This document shows, piece by piece, positions 20,751-30,840 of a stretch of DNA of 64,000 bases. The translations under genes and the position numbers were made by a program. The notes below the pieces were generated by a model. The model saw only the letters and a list, made by a program, of their open reading frames with translations. It made no database searches and had not been told where the DNA came from. The stretch's first letter is position 1; the number at the start of each line of letters is the position of its first letter. Origin of the DNA: Anodontia alba (taxonomy: Eukaryota; Mollusca; Bivalvia; Lucinida; Lucinidae); the NCBI GenBank assembly GCA_964016985.1, contig OZ024831.1, positions 25,393,948-25,457,947 on the forward strand, written 5' to 3'.

Positions 20751-21230
20751 AGCCAATGGAATGTAGAACTTGATATAAGGAATGGGCTAATATATTAAAA
20801 TCATTTGTTAAAAAGAATATAAAGACGTCTTGGAATACCTAAGCTACACATTCATAAAATAAATTGCTGGTTTTGATTTATAGGTTACTTTGAGTTGCTC
20901 TGTCTATGATAATATTAAACCTGCGAGTTAATGCAATGTCACCTTTGTAATTGTTTATGGTTTTAGCACACACGTTTATGCACGCACGCCACGTTTCTGC
21001 GCTGTAGAAAAATGCATTCGGGACGTTATTGTATTTCTCATAATATTATTATGCAGTTTTCGGGTTTATTTGACAGAAATACACACGCAGATATTGAGCT
21101 TGAAGAGATATTTGAAACTTTCAGATATTTTAGAGCAAGAAACCATAAAAACAGAAAGATGGCAGAGTTCCACAAATAGGCATATACTGCAAGGTCAGAA
21201 CAATTTATTTTAACTCGACTATAAAAGATA
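20751..21230. other. No feature recognised
   Basis: AT-rich, apparently unique sequence without coding signal. Confidence 0.4.
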
Positions 21231-21464
21231 CATCACAAAAACACGCCTCTATAGTAAAACTGGGATTTACAGGGATATACATTATTTTTCTTATTTTGCT
21301 AAAACATAGATTGTGGGTAATCATTCGAACGAGTACCAACAATCTATTTTTGAGCAGAAATATGAAAAAATGTCAGAATGTTTTATCTGAAAATTTTCCT
21401 GTTTTTTTTTTTTTTTTTTGTTGTAAAGTTTTCAATATATTTGAATAGGCGTGTTTTCATAACG
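21231..21464 (+). mobile_element. Family M, internally deleted
   Basis: CATCACAAAAACACGCC to GTGTTTTCATAACG. The hairpin has collapsed to GTGGGTAATCATTCGAACGA, so the tip of the palindrome is lost. The AAACCCCACTTTTATA block is also missing. Confidence 0.9.
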
Positions 21465-21761
21465 GATGTGTCCATTCTATAAACAATGTTTGATCACGCA
21501 GTATATACGAGTCGTACAATCATAGTTAAATAAATTCAAAGTACATTAAAGAAAGTCAAGTGCATTTGTAACGTTTTTTTTAGATAAGTAAAACGCTTCA
21601 AACTTTTCCGGTCAGTAGATACACCAGGAAATATTGCCACTATTTTCTTACAATCGAGACACCTTTTGCAGACAGGAATTTGCTTCCCGAGTATCTGCAT
21701 CCTTTCAAACATGCGAACTACAATTAAAAGAAAGAATTTGCATCCTGAGGAATGACATTCA

Positions 21762-22007
21762 GGGCCCAATTGTTCACAGCTAACGTTGTCGTAAATTAAC
21801 GTATTATTAAAACTTAGATCATTAAATATGGCATATACGCTCATATTTTTGCTGAAAAGAATGTGAGTAGCTTTTTCATTTGCAAAAGCTTCTCTCATTT
21901 TTTTCTGCAAAAATAACTGTGAATTTGATATTGTACTTACTAGAACAGTCATTATTTTGACCACTAACGGGCTCGTTAAGATAACGATGCTTTGAACAAC
22001 TGGGCCC
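21762..22007. mobile_element. MITE, family G
   Basis: GGGCCCAATTGTTCACAGC to GCTTTGAACAACTGGGCCC. A 142-codon minus-strand open frame (21536-21964) begins inside it and is a chance frame, since the other G copies do not keep it. Confidence 0.9.
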
Positions 22008-22170
22008 AGTCCTTTAAGAGCAAACCCAAAAAAGAAGAAGCAAATTTCAATGTCAGACTTATTAATCTTGAAGGTGTATAAATTCCCCTTTAATGATTTA
22101 ACACATGCGAACAGCGAGGTCCGACGACAAGTTTTTCAACCCCAACAGACAAGTCACAATTTTTCTTCCT

Positions 22171-22203
22171 GGGGGGGGGGGGGGGGGTGGGGAGGGGAGG
22201 GGT
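22171..22203 (+). repeat. Poly-G tract, quadruplex-prone
   Basis: Seventeen consecutive G followed by TGGGGAGGGGAGGGG, five G-runs of at least four. It could fold as a G-quadruplex and is also prone to assembly error. Confidence 0.9.
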
Positions 22204-22595
22204 GCAGTTTATACGACAGACTTTTTCTGTCCAGAGTATCTATATATCTATCTGTCTATCCCAGATTTCAATGGACTTAGATATAAGAATAGCAAACTCC
22301 TATCTGGAAAACTTTCCGGGCTTTGAAAAAGAGTGGCAAATTTTCTAAGTGTATTCATTCACCTCAAATTAATGCATTATTTGAACTGCTAAGTTTGATA
22401 TAGATTCGTTTAATTTAGTATCATTGTGCGCAATGATCATAACTGACGCCATAATCTAATGCGAATACTAAAGTGTGGGGGAATGAACTGGGGTACAAAA
22501 TTATACAAACACGTAGGGTGAGAGTGTCTTACTAATTAAACGTAAAGCACATACATGTAAAATAACACCATGATAATTACAATTAAAATATCGCT
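22204..22595. other. No feature recognised
   Basis: Short TATC-rich stretch (22239-22262); otherwise nothing recognised. Confidence 0.4.
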
Positions 22596-22816
22596 TTAAG
22601 GGAACTGAACACACCTGGCAGATTTTCTGCCATTTTACAAGGGAGACAACTTTATGCCTTCCTGTTTGCTTTCCTGTCCGTTAACCACCTTCTGAAAAGT
22701 GCCATACTGTAAAAGGAAATACCAAATTATTTCCTTTAAGAGTAGATCCTTTTTGGTGGGGACAGAAACGCTTGTGACATTTTTGGTTCCCTTGAACGTG
22801 TATCAGTTCCCCTTAG
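22596..22816. mobile_element. Family K MITE
   Basis: TTAAGGGAACTGAACACACC and GTGTATCAGTTCCCCTTA ends. CTGCCATTTTACAAGGGAGA, CTTCCTGTTTGCTTTCCTG and CTTTAAGAGTAGATCC lie within. TTAA-type insertion. Confidence 0.85.
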
Positions 22817-23233
22817 TTTTACATAAAAACTGTCACATATATGTATTGCACTTTTTCCTATCATTTATGCATGAAAACATTCTATAAAAGAGGACAAAGT
22901 GCCATAGCATTTAGAACTGAATCGAGAAATAAGAAAATAAGTCCTTGATGTCTTCGAACAACTAATGCTCAGGCCAACTCTGCAGCTTGGTCTGCTGTTT
23001 TTGTTGAATATACCGTATACAGTATTTGTCCTAAATATTGGAACACTTTAACTCATTACCATTCTTCTCTTTAAATGAAAAGCTCAATCTTACTACCGGT
23101 TGACTTATTTAAACATTACTGGATGAGTGGCAAACAGTAAAGACCCTGACCAGGTGCTGCGTTTTTTTTTTTTTTTTTTTTTTTGTTTTTTTTTGTGGTG
23201 TGGCGTCCGATCTGGTTTTGCATATTTGCCAAG
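22817..23233. other. Decayed Q sequence and a T run
   Basis: CAAACAGTAAAGACCCTGAC at 23132 and GGCGTCCGATCTGGTTTTGC at 23201 are remnants of a Q hairpin split by a T-rich run (23163-23196). Confidence 0.5.
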
Positions 23234-23555
23234 CATCACGAAAACATGCCTGTATAGTTTTGACCCCCTTAATCCCCACTTTTATATACTGAAACAAGGG
23301 TTTACAGGGGTATACGTTATTTTTCTTATATCTGCTCCAAAACATAGATTGTGGGTACTCGTTAGAACCGCCTTTGCCGCTCCAAAACATAGATTCTGGG
23401 TACTCGTTAGAACCGCCTCGCAGAGGCGGTTCTAACGAGTACCCACAATCTATGTTTTGAGCAGAAATATGAAAAATATCAGATTTTTGTGTGAAAATTT
23501 TCAGTTTTTGGAGATGAAATTTTCTATATATTTGAATAGGCGTGTTTTCGTAATG
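23234..23555 (+). mobile_element. Family M with duplicated arm
   Basis: 322 bp. The left hairpin arm (CTCCAAAACATAGATT to AGAACCGCCT) occurs twice in tandem, at 23334 and 23379, before a single right arm. The other parts are standard. Confidence 0.95.
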
Positions 23556-23716
23556 GTCTGCCTGTCCCAATAGTTAGGTCTATAAGAGTACTACGGCACT
23601 AGAGATTCTGCAAATGGACACTACGATGGTCCTGATCAAACTGTTTGATGCACAAAGGGAATATGTTCATACCGGGATGTGCCTAAAATATAAACTTATT
23701 GAATAAACTTAACCAT

Positions 23717-23960
23717 AAACCCTTAAAGCGCCAAGAAAAACTGCATCTGAAAATGTCGTCTGCTTATGTCGTCTGCTGCATCTTCTTGCCAACTTTTCAA
23801 ACTTACATTTTGCATATAGGCAAACAGTGTGGACCCAGATCAGACTGCTCCTAAAGGAGCAGTCTGATCTGGGTCCACACTGTTTGCAACAATGACTTTT
23901 AAAGTAACCGGCAGAAGACAAAGCAGACGACAATAGTTGTGATTGGCGCTTTAAGGGTTA
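23717..23960. mobile_element. TTAA-type Q element with perfect 33-bp hairpin
   Basis: Ends AACCCTTAAAGCGCCAA / TTGGCGCTTTAAGGGTTAA. Hairpin 23820-23887 has perfectly complementary arms (GGACCCAGATCAGACTGCTC). Flanking GTCGTCTGCTG motifs link it to family R. Confidence 0.85.
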
Positions 23961-24290
23961 AAATGGGTGCGTATATACTTTATTGAACACTCAGTACGAA
24001 TGTGATCTTGAATTAAAAATGTAGATACGAATATGTCTGAAAAGTTTAGAATTTATTCCTAAAAGTGATAAACACCCAGCTAAACATACAATCACCTCCA
24101 TTTTAGTTACATGTGCTGGTAAACTTAACTAAGCTGTTTACAACAGTCAAGCCCCACTGCTATACTAATATGAGAGTACGTTATACCCGGGTATTGAATT
24201 CGCCACGTACTTGTAAGAAAATGGGACCGAATTTCAATTTTTCGTTTTCTCAAATATTTAGTTATTATCTCCCGCCCATTCCAGGGCATG
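23961..24290. other. No feature recognised
   Basis: Apparently unique sequence; no repeat ends or coding signal. Confidence 0.4.
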
Positions 24291-24564
24291 CATTACGAAA
24301 ACACGCCTATTCATATATATAGAAATTTTCACCTCCAAAAACTGAAAATTTTCAGATAAAAAAATCTGATATTTTTCATATTTTTTGCCTAAAACATAGA
24401 TTGTGGGTACTCGTAAGAACCGCCTCGACGAGGCGGTTCTAACGAGTACCACAATCTATATTTGGAGCAGAAATAAAAAAATGTATACCCCTGTAAACCC
24501 CAGTTTTACTATATAAAAGTGGGGTTTAAGGGGGTCAACATTATATAGGCTTGTTTTCGTGATG
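24291..24564 (-). mobile_element. Palindrome-core MITE, family M
   Basis: Reverse orientation, CATTACGAAAACACGCC to GGCTTGTTTTCGTGATG. The flank reads GGCATG immediately before the CAT end. Confidence 0.95.
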
Positions 24565-24768
24565 GATAATGAAACGGTAGTCAAATCATGAAACTTTTCC
24601 AATGTAATATTCTTACATGGCACAAAGTGCTGTACTGCCCTATTTGTAGAATGTTTTCATGTACAAAACTTGAACAACTGGGCTGGCGGCCAAGAAAAAA
24701 GGTACCATAAAGTATCAGACCAGCAAACACCCAGAAAAACCGCGCTGTCTTGTCAGATTATTCGTTGC

Positions 24769-25041
24769 CATTACGAAAACACGCCTATTCAAATATATTA
24801 AAAATTTTACCACCAAAAAAGGAAAATTTTCGGATAAAAATTCTGATATTTTTCATATTTTTTCTCAAAACATAGATTTGGGTACTCGTTAGAACCGCCT
24901 CGGCGAGGCGGTTCTAACGAGTACCCACATTCTATGTTTTTTTTAGCAAAATAAATAATGTATATCCCTGTAAACCCCAGTTTTTGTATATAAAAGTGGG
25001 GTTTAAGGGGGTCAAAACTATATAGGCGTGTTCTCGAGATG
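24769..25041 (-). mobile_element. Palindrome-core MITE, family M
   Basis: Reverse orientation, 205 bp after the previous copy and in the same direction. Ends CATTACGAAAACACGCC and GGCGTGTTCTCGAGATG. Confidence 0.95.
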
Positions 25042-25076
25042 CTCTCTTATAAACTAAATATTTTATATAATATATA

Positions 25077-25181
25077 TTAGCAAACATACAACGTCGCAGC
25101 AACGTCGTTACAACGTCGCTGCAACGTTGTGACGTTACAACGACATTGTAACATTCCTGCGACGTTGTGTATTTGCTGGGT
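25077..25181. mobile_element. Short foldback, AACGTCG type
   Basis: TTAGCAAACATACAACGTCG and CGACGTTGTGTATTTGCTGG form the ends. The interior is CAACGTCGTT/AACGTTGTGACG repeats. A shorter relative is at 31428. Confidence 0.75.
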
Positions 25182-25784
25182 ACAAGTTGTCTTCGGAGTC
25201 ATATGCGAACAGCAAAATTACAGATTAGTGTGTGCACTACCTTATGATTCTGTGGCGGACAGCGATGGCCCTAATCAGATGCGCGCATGCGCTGGCTTAT
25301 CTGGGCTGTTGGTGTCCGCACATGCCAACACGTTTTCCAGTAGCGTGGCACATATGTAATGGGAGTAAAGATCTTGAATAGAATGCACAGATGAACAAAC
25401 TGGCCTTTTTTCTAGGTCGCCGGCCTATATGCATTACAACCAACGGTAGTTCACCATTATATTTTTTTTTCTTTTTGATACGGGCCTCGTCAAGTTCAAA
25501 GTGGCCTGATGTATTTTAAAGGGTACGACAACTGTATAACAGATGACAGATGAATGTATACTGATGCAAATTTGATAAAAACCGGACGAAACGAGAGAAA
25601 GTTACTAACATTTAAAGATGTCAACTTTTATTAAGAGTGCGCCGTTTGGAATATTTAATAAGGTCCCAAAACTTAGTGCAAATATATTTTATTATTTCAG
25701 ATTTTGATTAAGTATATGTATGTACAATCAAATATTGCTCAGGATCTGAAAATAAGCTTAAAATTTATTTGAATAATCTGATTC
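25182..25784. other. No feature recognised
   Basis: Mixed sequence with a decayed Q-like GATGGCCCTAATCAGATGCG at 25264. No coding signal. Confidence 0.35.
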
Positions 25785-26078
25785 ATGCCGGCCTCCTTGG
25801 CTCAGTCGGATGCGCGTCTGACCGATGATTCCCACCGGGTCCGGCAACATTCTTTAGTGATCATGAAATGTTTTCTACGGTCATTCTCCCCCTTCCCCTG
25901 ATTCAAGAAAGGCAGTTGTCAGTTTCTAGTGAAAGAATGTGCACAAATACATGTTAACCGTTTAGAGGACTCAGCCTGCCCGGTAAAAGTGTAGTTAGAT
26001 ACACTGAATGGCTCGATATGACCTTAATAGTGTTGACTGGGCTGTTAAACTCCAACTCAACAACTAATTCACAAAACA
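25785..26078 (+). mobile_element. tRNA-derived SINE, B box lost
   Basis: A box TGGCTCAGTCGG (25799-25810) is present, but a deletion has left only CCGGGTCCGGCAAC where the B box should be. The body (GTCAGTTTCTAGTGAAAG, TTAGAGGACTCAGCCTG) and tail (CTCCAACTCAACAACTAA) follow the SINE at 9146. It is unlikely to be transcribed by pol III. Confidence 0.85.
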
Positions 26079-26573
26079 AAGATCCCAAAGACTAAACAAT
26101 CATAAATGAAAATATCTGTTGGACAAAATAATGCACTTTTCAATAAAAGTAAAAATAATATTTATAGACGAAAACAAATACAGAGATAAATTACTGTTTC
26201 AACTGCCATTTATTTAGATTTTTGCATGTTTAATTAAGGCTTAAAATGTCATGAAATCTCATTAAATGTTCAAAATGACGGACCCATGAAAGCAATTTTG
26301 AACTTTTTAAATTCGGCAAGTTTCTGATATATCATCTGGGTTATATCAAATTTGCATCAAAATATATGTGTTGTCAAGGCTTTTTATGTCATACATATAC
26401 TTCAGCAATGTTAACTTGTCTTACAGATGGATAAAGCTCCAGATCTGACTGCATATATTCCGACGGAATCAGATACCCTTCCAAGACATTATAAGCACAG
26501 AGCTATATATTTATTGTCGCTCCGTCACATTCTTTATCAGAGTAGCGTCATGAAAATCACTTATTAGACTTAA
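26079..26573. other. No feature recognised
   Basis: AT-rich and apparently unique. Confidence 0.4.
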
Positions 26574-26795
26574 CCCATTTATGCCGAGTGGACTCTGTCA
26601 AATCAATTCTTTGGACGGGTCCTTTTCCAGTAGAAGGGGTGTCATGTTGTTTTTGTATTATTACCATATTTAATAGAAACCCCTGTAGTTAATACAAACA
26701 GTGTAGATCCTGATCAGACGCCGCAAAATCGGCCTCTGATCTTAGTCTATGCTGTTTGCTCAGGTCTGTCCGAATACTTAGGGAAAATATGGTAG
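26574..26795. mobile_element. TTAA-type Q element (CCCATTTATGCC end)
   Basis: TTAACCCATTTATGCCG left end, as at 36368. The hairpin is GTAGATCCTGATCAGACGCC / GGCCTCTGATCTTAGTC. The right side continues into the Q motif CCGAATACTTAGGGAAAATA, so the right end is uncertain. Confidence 0.7.
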
Positions 26796-26838
26796 CCACG
26801 CTTACGTTCATTCACTAAAAGGGAAGGACATACATATA

Positions 26839-27154
26839 CAGTCGACTCTCGTTATCTCGAATTCCAAGGGACTCACTGAAACACTTCGAGATATCCGTAC
26901 CTCGACATATCAGAGTTGAGAGAGTTTGAAAACAATAAATTGAACAACCACATTTAACAAATGGATATGTAATTTGACTCCTGAAGTTAGAAGTATATAT
27001 ATATAATAATGTGGAAAAGAGGACCAATTTCTCCTCTTTTCCACATTATTTTGTTACCTGTTGTCATAGTTTCATGTTAAAACAGGGACCAGATTTTCAC
27101 TTCGAGATAAGCGGTAATTCGAATAAGCGAGTTCGAGATAACGAGGTTCGACTG
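26839..27154. mobile_element. pogo/Tigger-like MITE, family P
   Basis: TA flanks at 26837 and 27155. TIR CAGTCGACTCTCGTTATCTC / GAGATAACGAGGTTCGACTG. Central GGAAAAGAGGA/TCCTCTTTTCC hairpin. Confidence 0.9.
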
Positions 27155-27254
27155 TACATGTAAATATTGCAGACAGACCTGGATCTGGCTGCCCATGTCC
27201 CTTAAATCTACAAGCCAACTCAAACTCGACAAGGGGTTTTTGATTAATGTCACT

Positions 27255-27650
27255 GTCATATTTGAGTTAGGGGATAACTGTATTCAAATTTGTCATTTGG
27301 GGAGGTAAATCGGCGGTTTTACGGTCGGAAATTTTGTTTTACGGCGACGCGTCAGCGGAGCCGTAAAACGTAATTTGCGACCGTAAAACCGCCGATTTAC
27401 CTCCCCAAATGACAAATTTGAATGCAGTTATCCCCATTCTAATGCATTTATTCATTTTTCTGTTAAAAAAATGTACTATTTGCACGAAGCGACAAGTGCT
27501 GTGAGCTGCAGTATAACCAAGTGCCAGCCAATGAGAAGCGACGTTACGTGATGACGTCGGATTTCCGACCGTATATCGCAGAATATACCGTCGCAAATTT
27601 TTGACGTTACCCAATCAGACGTCGCGTTACATACGCGAGTGCATTAGAAT
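27255..27650. mobile_element. Foldback element with 75-bp arms (family N)
   Basis: Arms 27271-27344 and 27360-27435 (GGGATAACTGTATTCAAATT; GGAGGTAAATCGGCGGTTTT) are about 95% complementary with a 15-base loop. To the right, TTCTAATGCATT (27437) and its inverse GTGCATTAGAAT (27640) bracket a block with CCAATGAG, TGACGTCG (27552) and CCAATCAG. It ends about 1.1 kb beyond the Hox1 stop. Confidence 0.8.
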
Positions 27651-28050
27651 AAGTATTCACTTTTTAGTACAAAATATACTTTGAAAATAAACCTTGTTAT
27701 GGTTTGACTTTATATCCTCTTCATTGTTGTTTATTTTGCAAAACAATTTACTTCGAATATAACACCAAGAAAAGAATGTGACATGCATACTACACTTGAT
27801 AACGAACATTTGTTTTTTGAAAATTTAAGTTCCACGCATCAAGATTTGTTCACATCTCTCCGTAAACGGCCAAGGCCTGTAAATTATGTTTTGGAAAGTT
27901 ATTCAGGCTTGCTATCGGAAATGCAGTAGTCATAGCATGACAGGTGAAGAAATTACACAAGAAATTATAATGCAAAATAAATTTCACATAAAGAAGGTAC
28001 AAAACCAGATATTAACTTTAAAATTTACTGCTCCTCTTGCATCGTCGGAC
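27651..28050. other. Hox1 downstream region, nothing definite
   Basis: A minus-strand AATAAA (plus TTTATT at 27730-27735) lies about 1.06 kb past the Hox1 stop and could be a poly(A) signal if the 3' UTR extends through the intervening MITE. Unproven. Confidence 0.25.
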
Positions 28051-28248
28051 TTAACCCTTTCACTCCCTTTCTACCTCTGAACTTGGATACAGCCATTGTT
28101 ACAAATAGGGGTTTTCAGTCGAAATCCCTAACAGAAAGGCAAACAGTGTAGATCCTGATGAGACGGCTCGTTACGAACCGTCTCATCTGGATCTGCACTG
28201 TTTTCAAAGGTGTCTGTACTGGGCTGCAGAGATGAAAGGGTTAGTTAA
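28051..28248. mobile_element. TTAA-type Q element beside Hox1
   Basis: TTAA at 28051 with CCCTTTCACTCCC. The right end is GAGATGAAAGGG then TTAGTTAA. Hairpin GATCCTGATGAGACGGCTCG / CGAACCGTCTCATCTGGATC. It lies 540 bp downstream of the Hox1 stop. Confidence 0.8.
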
Positions 28249-28790
28249 TGCAAATGTCTGTACTGATCTTATCATTGGAATAAAGTTTCATGGAATTTAG
28301 CTTATTCCTTCACAGTGGCGTTTATATCCTGATGTTAAACAATGCCTTTATGTCCTCACATTGTGTTGAAATCATCCATTTTGACACAAACGTCTAAAAC
28401 ATGAACTTTTGAATATATTCCTCATGTACCTCTTCATGGTTTGTCTGATATGGCGTATCTGTAAGTTTCGACTTGTGTTGATGTATATAGACCAGTTACA
28501 GTTGTCTTATTCCATGGAGCTCCCTCTGCGGCAGTGATGGACTTGATTTACGGAAATAACCGGAATGTTACGAACATGACCGATGTTATTCCGATTATTT
28601 GTTTTGATTATGCTTTGACTACCCGGTGTCTAAGTCATTTGAGTGACTAGAATTGTTCACAAAATGGCACCAACAACGACAGAAACAAGTGTCACTTATT
28701 TCTTCAAACAACTAGACACTCACTATCCAATAGTTAGGAATTCTATTGAAAATTATGCAAATAATCCACACTACACAACCAACAGCCACC
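28249..28790 (-). other. Probable Hox1 3' UTR
   Basis: Sequence directly past the stop, free of recognised repeats until the Q element. No canonical AATAAA was seen on the minus strand here. Only an AATATA variant occurs near 28410. The UTR assignment rests on position alone. Confidence 0.45.
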
Positions 28791-29134
28791 CTACCGAGTG
28801 TCATGACATAGTGTCATTGTGTTTACTCCCAAAGAGTCCAGACCCATTTGGCAGTTCTCACGCCCATTGTTAAACTGAGCCTCTCTCATTCTTTTCTTCT
28901 GTTTCATTCTTCTATTTTGAAACCAAATTTTTACTTGTGTTTCATTCAGGCCTAACGTAGCGGCGATTTCTATCCTTCTCGCGCGCGTTAGATATTTGTT
29001 AAAGTGAAACTCTTTTTCCAACTCTGTCAGTTGTTTGTTGGTGAAATTGGTTCGTCCCATATTGGAACCGGGGGCAGCTTGCGGGGGTGCCGTGTAACCA
29101 TAATCGCCCGTCTTTGTAACCGGTGGATTGCTGG
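28791..29134 (-). CDS. Hox1: Hox1 (labial class) homeobox exon, terminal coding exon
   Basis: Encodes the C-terminal 113 residues of a Hox1 transcription factor, a nuclear DNA-binding protein that patterns anterior structures. The frame enters with two bases of a split codon, then reads [18 protein letters not shown], equivalent to the NPPKT..GYG linker that follows the hexapeptide in Hox1 proteins. The homeodomain is 29066-28887: R5, F8, L16, F20, W48, F49, Q50, N51, R53 are in place, with the Hox1-diagnostic N-terminal arm RTNFTNKQ and helix 1-2 [19 protein letters not shown]. Helix 3 is [17 protein letters not shown] 31-residue tail without a known motif ends at TAG (28793-28791). The start is set by an AG acceptor, not the internal ATG at 29060. 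The hexapeptide exon is not in view. Class is certain; paralogue identity is very likely. Confidence 0.96.
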
Positions 29135-29160
29135 CTGAAAAAGTAATACAGGAAAATGTA
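29135..29160 (-). other. Hox1 intron 3' splice site
   Basis: Minus strand reads TGTATTACTTTTTCAG before the exon, a pyrimidine tract with CAG acceptor. It keeps the frame into the conserved linker. The intron position, between hexapeptide and homeodomain, is the conserved Hox position. Branch-point candidates (TATTAC, CATTAAA) lie within 40 bases. Confidence 0.85.
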
Positions 29161-29174
29161 TATAAATTTAATGC

Positions 29175-29380
29175 TTAACATAATAAATAAAATAAGATGC
29201 CACGCCCACTTCTAATTTCCAGCCAATCAGATTACTTGATCCGGGTTTTTGATAGAAATTCACATATTTAATGACAAACAGTGCAGATCCAGATCAGTTG
29301 GCTTCTTCAGAAGCCAACTGATCTGGATCTACACTGTTTGCTAAGACAGGGCATGTCGTGTTCAGCAAGAGAAGGGTTTA
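29175..29380 (+). mobile_element. piggyBac-like MITE, family T, in Hox1 intron
   Basis: Left TTAA at 29175 with a decayed end. Right end TTCAGCAAGAGAAGGGTTTA. The hairpin AGATCCAGATCAGTTGGCTT/C and its complement is perfect (29285-29337). It lies only 40 bases upstream of the homeobox exon acceptor. Confidence 0.85.
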
Positions 29381-29394
29381 TGCTTAACCTGTTG

Positions 29395-29560
29395 GGTAAA
29401 AAATTGAGCAGATGGAATTTAGGATTAATTTCTATTTTTCCCCCAGAAAATAGGCTTTGATATTACATTCAAACTATCTCCTTTGGAAATAATTTGCATG
29501 AAAAGTCAAGACCTGTTTTCTGGGGAGAAATAATCTCTAGATCAACAATTTGTCGTCTGC
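29395..29560. repeat. Family R element in Hox1 intron
   Basis: CCCAGAAAATAGGCTTTGAT pairs with AAGACCTGTTTTCTGGGGAG around a perfect ATTTGCAT octamer (29492-29499). CGTCTGC motifs follow. Confidence 0.6.
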
Positions 29561-29897
29561 GTAATCTGCACAGAAGTGGTCAATGTTACAAAGTTCAAAG
29601 ATGGAAAAGCCGCAACAGGTAAACACTATAAAAAGATTCACAAGCAGGAACATCAAATGTTACTTTTATCTCAGTCGTTATTTCCTCCTTGGCCAGTTAT
29701 GTCTGTTCCTTTTTAGACATGTATCTATCATTTGGTTTAAACATATGTTATTCCTATAACTGACGTGTACAAATACAAAAAATGACAATCATAAGACATA
29801 CAAATAGGATTCAGAAGAGCCTTCATGTTAATCTGTATCCCATTTTGCAAACATCATTTTATCTAATTTCTAATTTTGATTTGGAGAAAGAGTTTCT

Positions 29898-29900
<3 letters not shown>
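29561..29900. other. No feature recognised
   Basis: Intronic sequence (if Hox1 exon 1 lies upstream) without repeats or coding signal. Confidence 0.4.

Positions 29901-29976
<76 letters not shown>
29901..29976. repeat. (CA)n microsatellite
   Basis: About 38 CA units with one CG interruption at 29949. Confidence 0.99.
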
Positions 29977-30235
29977 AGTAAATACTAAATGGAATAATGA
30001 AATATTATTTATGACATTACATACATCAGCATTATTTATTTCTATTGTATTTCAACATGAACTGAAAAACGTTTAATATGTTTATAGACATTCGGTATGG
30101 CATGTATATGTTTCACATCTGTTTAAATATAACTTGGAAATTCATTAACCGCTTCTTGTTAAAGTTGCCTTTGAGTAATACGTGATTTCATCAACTTTTA
30201 TTTATCTATTTGGCGATGTTGCTGTGGTTTAAATA
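29977..30235. other. No feature recognised
   Basis: AT-rich, no repeat ends seen. Confidence 0.4.
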
Positions 30236-30514
30236 CATCACGAAAACATGCCTATATAATTTTGACCCCCTTAAACCCCACTTTTATATAGTAAAACTGG
30301 GGTTTACAGGGGTATACATTATTTTTCTACTTTCTGCTTAAAACATCGATTGTGGGTACTCATTAGAACCGCCTCATCGAGGCGGTTCTAACGAGTACTC
30401 ACAATCTATGTTTTGAGCAGAAATATGAAAAATGTTAGAATTTTTATCTGAAAATTTTACATTTTTTGTTGGTAAAAATTTTCAGTATATTTGAATAGGC
30501 ATGTTTTCGTAATG
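30236..30514 (+). mobile_element. Palindrome-core MITE, family M
   Basis: 279 bp, standard ends. One arm has ATCGATTGTGGGT for ATAGATTGTGGGT, breaking a single pair. Confidence 0.96.
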
Positions 30515-30571
30515 GTATTTAAATGAAGTCGATATTCTCAGATTGAGAACTGCAAACTAATTCTCTTATAG

Positions 30572-30840
30572 TTAAAAGGAATGGGTACACCTGAAATAGA
30601 GTTCGGCCATTTTACAAAAGGGAGGCATGTTTTTTTTTTTTTTTTTTTTTGTTTCTAGTTTTGCAAACTAAACTATGATTCCAAAAATATGTGTATCTGT
30701 TTGAAAATGGGAGCTTCTCATGTAGGAAAGAATTTGCTCCCTCTTTGAGTAGCCCCCATTTAGAACAGAGGTAAATAGTTCAACGTTTGAGTTAGTTAAT
30801 TCCCTTGAACGTACTCGTATCCCTTACCACTTAATGGATC
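30572..30840. mobile_element. Family K MITE
   Basis: TTAAAAGGAATGGGTACACC end, CGGCCATTTTACAAAAGGGA, a T run, GAATTTGCTCCCTCTTTGAG and TATCCCTTACCACTTAA right end. Confidence 0.75.

Noticed and set aside
21536..21964. 142-codon minus-strand frame, the longest in the window
   Set aside because: Part of it is the family G MITE read through. Other G copies do not preserve the frame, and no domain is visible.
23820..23887. Perfect 33-bp hairpin considered as a microRNA precursor
   Set aside because: It is the core of a dispersed Q element, and perfect palindromy over the full length is typical of a young MITE hairpin rather than a miRNA precursor.
28643..28873. Plus-strand frame opposite the homeobox exon
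   Set aside because: Antisense shadow of the Hox1 exon and 3' UTR.
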